Assembly: GCA_037176885.1 (NCBI GenBank)
Contig: JAWWNJ010000087.1
Span: 496,001-560,000, forward strand
Origin: Favolaschia claudopus
Taxonomy: Eukaryota > Basidiomycota > Agaricomycetes > Agaricales > Mycenaceae
DNA length: 64,000 bases
Reading direction: 5' to 3'
Both the position numbers and the translations under genes were made by a program. Position 1 is the stretch's first letter, and each line of letters starts with the position of its first letter. Below, piece by piece: positions 59,101 through 64,000 of the stretch. The notes beneath the pieces are model-generated. The model did no database searches. It was given only the letters and a program-made list of their open reading frames with translations, and was not told the DNA's origin.

Positions 59101-59872
59101 CCAATCGGCATGCGCCGCGGCTGGGTATCAGTATGCGGGGACGGAATATGGGGTATGTTATCGAGTCTGCTTTTTTTTTTTCGTTTTCCGCCGCTCAAAC
59201 TTTGATGGTGATTGCAGGTTGAATGCTGGTGCGCATCTTCGATTACCAATGGCGCTTCGCAGGCGGCAAGTGGGGATTGCAATATGCCTTGTTCGGGCGG
59301 AGGTGAGTCAGCATATGTTCGAAAGAGACTTTCGACGTCATACTAATAGTTCGCTTCAGGTGGCGACAAATGCGGAGGCGGATATCGCCTATCCCTGTAC
59401 AAAGCCAGCGGAGTCATCACGAAACCGACCCAGACATGGAACTATTTGGGCTGCTATCAGGATTCCATCTCGTCTCGGACACTCAATAATGGAATGAATT
59501 TTGCCTCGTCTTCGTTGACCATCCAGGGATGTCAATCGGCGTGTGCGGGATATACATACGCTGGGGTCGAATACTCGGTGCGTGTTGAGCCGAGTCCTTT
59601 GGTGCATATAGCTCATGTTTTTACAGCAAGAATGCTGGTGTTCTAATACGCTCAAGAGCGGGGTGCCGCAGGCTCCGAGCGGGGAGTGTAACATGCCTTG
59701 TACTGGCGCGAGTACGTCTTGCTTTTGCTTTCAACCAGTCTGGTTCCTGACTCGAAGGCTTTCCTTTCTAGATGCTCAGATGTGCGGCGGCGGGAATCGC
59801 ATAGGAATATACAAGGTCGCAACGACGTCGACGAAGCGTAGGTGGTGGTCCCCGCCCCAGATCGGCGCTTAA
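56122..59872 (+). CDS. Secreted GH71 alpha-1,3-glucanase with three C-terminal WSC domains
   Basis: An extracellular endo-alpha-1,3-glucanase (mutanase) that attacks fungal cell-wall alpha-glucan. Start at 56122 with a signal peptide (MARFLALFLCLGLTAAYT) and a propeptide ending in KR. The GH71 domain has KYVFMHHIVGNTYPYTLDTW, KGVDAIALNIGGDDWQMKQV, LFFSFDFTTNLGCSLSDIV, GAYIMPFIWGLEGKFNTYP and FVEMVTWNDFGESDYFGPVR, with the acidic catalytic candidates in the D-D-W, F-D and E-M-V-T-W-N-D segments. A beta domain (CTVTLKCGSS) and a Thr/Ser linker follow. Then come three WSC carbohydrate-binding units, each starting W-Y-LGCY and carrying RTLNNG, ECWC and GDCNMPC/GECNMPC, CGGG(N/Y)R. More than a dozen short introns interrupt the gene. 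The stop is at 59872. Confidence 0.9.
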
Positions 59873-60385
59873 CCGGGACATTTACTTACTATTTACGCAA
59901 ATCGGTTACGGGTGTGTGGACAAGGAGGAGGGACTGGCACAGCGAATATAATTCTCTCCGTACGACATTATTGTAGTACCTTGGTACTCGGGTGCTTTTT
60001 GTTCATCCCGCCGTCCGACTTCAAGGGCAAGCCTGAGGCAAGCAGCTACGGAGTGGTCAGGTCAAGCTTCCGGTTGGGCAAAGAAGACAGTCGCTCACGT
60101 TCCGCGGTTCTGGATCTCACCGCGCTTCCGTGCCAAGCAGCAGTGGCCGACAGTGCCCAAGGCTTTCAAATTCAGTTGAAACAGTACACACAATATATTC
60201 GTGCTGGAAAACATCGCCGCCGTTACTTTCACATGTCGGATCTTACTTACTGCCATGTAGAGAGTGCGCCAAAGTGAGAGCAGCAATAATTCATTTCCCG
60301 CCAGTGCAAAAATAGTAATCTACCGCTATCGGTTTTGTTTGCTCGCGGGGAGGGATGCAACAATAGTCCGAATCTAGCGTGTTAA
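59873..60385. other. Convergent intergenic region
   Basis: This 513-bp spacer separates the stops of the GH71 and GCFC-like genes. A 121-codon frame at 59912-60277 (+) has no motif and no homologue I recognise, and it lies where the 3' untranslated region is expected. It is taken as non-coding. Confidence 0.55.
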
Positions 60386-63098
60386 TCAGCCCCCAAAAAC
60401 AAGATCATCCAAATCGAAAACCGAACGAACCTGGTCGACAAACGTCTGACCACCATCCCAGCTCCCTTGCGCAGTCTCAGTAATCCCATCCACAAGCCCC
60501 CTAATAGTTTCCCCAATCCCAAACCGCTCCCCTGCATATTTCCTCCACCTAACCAGATTCTTGAGAAGCTTCAAGCGGCGGTTGAGGTATCGTGTCCTGG
60601 CAGGGATAGACGCAGGATCGAACGCAGAAGCCGCGCCAGTCGATTGATACTTCTCCGCCAAACTCGCTTGGTCCGCAATGGCGGCTTGGAAAACGGTGAA
60701 TACCGCTCTGAGAAGAACCTGCACATGTATGTTCACTAAATTTGGAGAAAAGGTCAAGTAAATCAACTTTCCAAGAATTTGGCATTCCCAGCCTCGACAC
60801 TGGCTTCAACTTCCTCCGCCAGATCCACCATACGCCGAACATTCGCCTCTGAATACGCATCAAAAACGCCTCCTTCCACGAGTTTAAATATCCGCGGAAT
60901 GAAAGCGGTGGATATCATGGAGGCGACGAGATCGCCATCCGAACCGAGTTCCTCCCCGAGCGGCCGAGAATATTCGTACAAGCCTTGATACCATTTAAAA
61001 GTATCCAAACTTCTAGGGTCCTAGGGATAATGAGCCGCATATTCCCGTCGTGAGAAAACAACAAACAACCTTCATGAAATCCCATCCGACAATCTCCAAG
61101 CGCACCCAGAACTCCCAAACGCTCACAACGCCCAGACCACCCCAAGCGCCAACATAACTATCCGCGTATTTTTCGCGCCAGGCGCTCCACCGCCCTTTGC
61201 CAGGGTCTCGGAATTCCTCCGCGCGGACGTCGGAGAGAACGAGTGCTGTTCTTTCCTCCAGAGACGACATGGCGGACTGATATGATTCGAGGTCGGGGGG
61301 AGGTAAGGAAGAGTCTGTCGAATATCCTTCTTCTTCGTCATTCTGATTGCGCTGTCGTCGCTGACGGCGGGCGAGACGCGCTGCTCTCCTCGTGGCTGGA
61401 GTAGGCTTCGGAATCACCCGCCCAAGTTCATCGGTTTCTTCCTCCTCCGGTACTCGATTTATGCCCATGAAGACACAGAAGTCGTCCTCATCGTCTGCAT
61501 TCCGCCGTTCCTTGATCATGTCAGACCTTTCTTTGATCAGAGAGACGTGCTCTTCTTCAAGTTTTTCGAGAAGAGGATACTGATAACGACAGTCAGTCAC
61601 GAAAGAGAGATGAGGCCATAAAAGAACATACTTTTTCATCCAAAAATCCAGCAACACCTTCAACCCATTCCTTGAATTGGCCGAACCACGCTCGCTTGGC
61701 CTCGGCTTTTTCGACCATCTGACGCATTTCTTTTTCCCGTTCATCCACTTCTGCACGCTCCTGCCCCAGAGTTGCAAGCGCAGCAGTGTTTGAGGCATGG
61801 GAGGTAGTCAGCTGTGTGAGTTGCTGGGTTAACCGAGCGAGGGCCGGGCCTAGCGATGGTAGAGGAGCTGCTGGGGGTACTACGAGGAGCTGAGCATTGC
61901 TATTGATCAGATATGTATCCGGTCACATACTGGGGGTGGGTTTGTAGGTCTCTTTGACTTTGATGGAAGCCGAAGAGGTATCAGCAGGTGCTTGTGCGCC
62001 GCGCCGAATCTGTTCCTGCTCCCACTCGTCAGTTTCTTCATCCATCTCTTCCCTTTTTCGTAGGTTAGAGGGTTCGAAAGACAGACAACTCAAACCTACG
62101 CGTCAGCGATCATCTCCTTCATAGCATCTCTCCGTTTGCTCGCCTCCACTTTGCGAGACTTTTTACCAAGTGCTATTCGCTCTTGCGCGCTAGTGTACTC
62201 GGCGAATTCTGAGAGCAAAAATGAGGCAAAATCTCTGGAATCATATCAAAGAGACGAACCATCGTCGCCTTCTCCAAGCTCATCTTCTTCCCTCACCAAT
62301 CTGCTTTCAGGATGTGGGCCCTGAGACTCCTCGGTCCGCTTCACCACAGACAACGAGATAAAATCATCTTCCTGTACAACGCCGATTTTGCGCACGCGCT
62401 CCCTTCGTTCCTTTGCAGCCTTGATTGAAGACTCGGAGGGTATAAACGTCGCGGACTCTGCAAAACGCGACCTTGAGGACAGAGCGCGTATAGTTTCGGA
62501 TATGGGCGTACCGAGCATATCTGAAGTCTCGATACCCTGCATCGAGATATCGGCGGACATGTCCCCCATGTCCATAGACATATCCGCATCGTACGGGTCG
62601 TTGGTAGGCAACGGCACACGGGAGGATGGCGTGCTGGCCTTGAGTTCGTTCAAAGACGCCTGGTCATATGTCGCACCGCGGTAGGGGGAGATTGATGCTT
62701 GGTCGAGGTTCGGTACAACGATGTTTCTGTGGAATGGACGCGTTTAGTGATCCCGAAAACAACGAATGAATTAGCTTCCGCACGATGGATGTGTGCCAAG
62801 AGACAGCCGCTGGCTAAGGTTAGATTTCTTTACCTTGAACATCTCTCCTTCCCCCTCCTCCCGCACCAATTAGTATGCAGTTCTGGCGGGCAATTAGGAC
62901 GCAAACCTCATCGTCCTCGGCACCGAAGCTCAGTCTTGTCTTTGGCTTTGCGCGTTTGGCTTTGTTCTTCAAACGAGTAGCCAGAGTGCTTGGGGACTCG
63001 TTGGCGGTGTCATTGCTTTCCGGCTCTGGGGACGACTGGCGTGCTCGCGCCGCAGGTTTGGATCTCCGTTTGAAGATCAAAGGCGTTGAATCTGACAT
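60386..63098 (-). CDS. GCFC/PAXBP1-like protein (GC-rich sequence DNA-binding factor domain)
   Basis: A nuclear protein of the GCFC family (PAXBP1/GCFC2 in animals, ILP1 in plants, Ntr2 in yeast), linked to release of the intron lariat spliceosome. Start at 63098: MSDSTPLIFKRRSKPAARAR, then TRLKNKAKRAKPKTRLSFGA, a basic N-terminus. Next is an acidic/basic region with DQASLNELKASTPSSR, ERRERVRKIGVVQEDDFISL and EEDELGEGDDEFAEYTSAQE. A long coiled coil follows (ALARLTQQLTQLTTSHASNT, then EKEMRQMVEKAEAKRAWFGQ). Then LEKLEEEHVSLIKERSDMIK and EDDFCVFMGINRV lead to the GCFC domain: DPGKGRWSAWREKYADSYVG, AWGGLGVVSVWEFWVRLEIV and MISTAFIPRIFKLVEGGVFD. The C-terminus has LKLLKNLVRWRKYAGERFGI and ends DLDDLVFGG at 60386. 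Several short introns are present. Confidence 0.86.
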
Positions 63099-63314
63099 TC
63101 CTTGTTTGTCCTTGTCCAACTATTTAATTTCCTTTTCCGACCTGGAACGCTTTTCTCTGTAAAAGGAAATTTTCAAGGTGGGTGAACGGCGGAAGTCAGC
63201 GCTCCCCTGCATGGATACTTATCTATTGGGAATTCGTTACCATCAATGATCGAAAGGATCCACAGTTCAAAGACGAGGGAGGTAATACAATGATAGTTAA
63301 TGAACATTTTTGAT

Positions 63315-64000
63315 TCATCCCCAAGGCGTAGCCAACATTCCATCCAACGCAGTAACCACACTCCCCCCAGGCTGCTTCGCGTCGTCCGACACAAAATCCA
63401 ATAACGCCTCAAACAGCGTATTTCTCTGCTGAAATCGTGCTTGTGACACCAGCGCCCCTGCCCCCACCCCGGCCCCTTCCTTCCTTTCCGCCGGATCCTC
63501 AGTCTCTCGTACAAGCTGCACATCGAACGGCGGAATCTTCAGCTTGCTCGTCGTCTCCATTTCCACCATCGCAGACTCCGACCCCGCCGACGCCGAAGCT
63601 GCCAATGGAGGCTCGGTGTCGATCGGCGTCGTCATCTCACTGTCTTCCGGTGTATTCGGCCGCGATCGTTTTCGCGGTGGGGAGTCCTCGTGTTCCGAGC
63701 CTGAGGACGGGGTTTTGAGGTGGGGGTGGGAGGACATAGAAGGGGAGGAGGGGGTGAAGAGGTAGGAGAGTAGGCCACGGTAAGATTCGGTTTCAGCCGG
63801 GTCATTTTGGTCTACGACGGGGAAGACAGATGTCCGCAAGAAATTGAGCGCTTTGACGTGCGGGACGTCTTCGCACATTTCTCGGAATCTGAGAGTATGA
63901 TGAGCGTGGACAGGAAACATGGAATACAGAACATACTGCTGCTTTCGAATGAGCAACGTTGCTCGCCGAATGACTTCTTCACGGGGTGTCCTTCACAGCA
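63315..64000 (-). CDS. Unrecognised protein, C-terminal part (5' end outside the window)
   Basis: The last two exons of a gene that enters from the right edge. The upstream exon reads REEVIRRATLLIRKQQ; after a short intron the frame continues FREMCEDVPHVKALNFLRTS and VFPVVDQNDPAETESYRGLL, then SYLFTPSSPSM. The first part is helical and repeat-like, the next a disordered Ser/Pro segment with a basic patch (SPPRKRSRPNTPEDS) suggesting a nuclear signal. The end reads ARFQQRNTLFEALLDFVSDD and finishes TALDGMLATPWG at 63315. I cannot name the family. Its 217-bp separation from the GCFC start, with the same orientation, is ordinary. Confidence 0.6.

Noticed and set aside
59912..60277. 121-codon ORF after the GH71 gene
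   Set aside because: No motif, no splice signals and a position in the expected 3' untranslated region of a convergent gene pair.
1..64000. CRISPR arrays, bacterial operons, rRNA genes or biosynthetic gene cluster
   Set aside because: No spaced direct repeats, ribosome-binding-site patterns, rRNA segments or adjacent core biosynthetic enzymes were seen. The window is ordinary spliced fungal chromatin DNA.

Overview
The window is nuclear DNA of a filamentous basidiomycete, most likely a saprotrophic or wood- or litter-decaying member of the Agaricomycetes. Genes are dense and on both strands. Coding regions are cut by many short GT-AG introns, mostly 43-62 nt. Protein families typical of mushrooms are present: GH71 with WSC domains, secreted S8 subtilases, a GH88/105-like enzyme, Zn(2)Cys(6) regulators and a MYND finger protein. 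Nothing bacterial, viral or organellar was seen. Most exon ends were placed by eye from GT/AG signals and protein continuity, so gene limits are firmer than internal exon limits.

Layout. 0-18.3 kb: the 3' end of a gluconokinase gene (+); a gamma-tubulin complex component (-); a 1.3-kb divergent spacer; a secreted GH88/GH105-like hydrolase (+); a MYND finger gene (-) and a Zn(2)Cys(6) regulator (+) that share a 184-bp promoter full of inverted repeats; the GARP tethering subunit VPS53 (+); and a single-pass membrane protein with a very long cytoplasmic tail (-). 18.5-24.4 kb: a ChlI/AAA-like protein (+) and a secreted GH3 beta-glucosidase (-). 24.5-26.8 kb has no intact gene but holds what looks like a decayed subtilase fragment. 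26.9-33.1 kb: an Rpr2/Rpp21 RNase P subunit (-), an MBIP-like protein (+), an App1-type phosphatidate phosphatase (+) and an NAD(P)-binding NmrA-like protein (-).

33.8-40.2 kb: a second Zn(2)Cys(6) regulator (-), then about 4.4 kb of orphan exons and poorly coding DNA with a 67-bp tandem duplication. 40.2-44.0 kb: an S8 subtilisin-like protease (+) whose catalytic-histidine motif is spread over four exons, two of them only 5 and 14 nt long. 44.9-49.6 kb: the CCR4 deadenylase (+) and a DENND6-type DENN protein (-), convergent. 49.6-56.1 kb is gene-poor: one small Ser/Pro-rich protein (+), doubtful ORFs, and a 739-bp foldback element flanked by TAA (PIF/Harbinger-type target duplication). 56.1-59.9 kb: a secreted GH71 alpha-1,3-glucanase with three WSC domains (+). 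60.4-64 kb: a GCFC/PAXBP1-like splicing-factor gene (-) and the 3' part of an unrecognised gene (-).

Functionally the window mixes housekeeping genes (mRNA decay and splicing, tRNA processing, endosome-Golgi tethering, microtubule nucleation, lipid phosphatase) with secreted carbohydrate-active enzymes and proteases. The secreted genes are scattered singly and do not form one co-regulated cluster.
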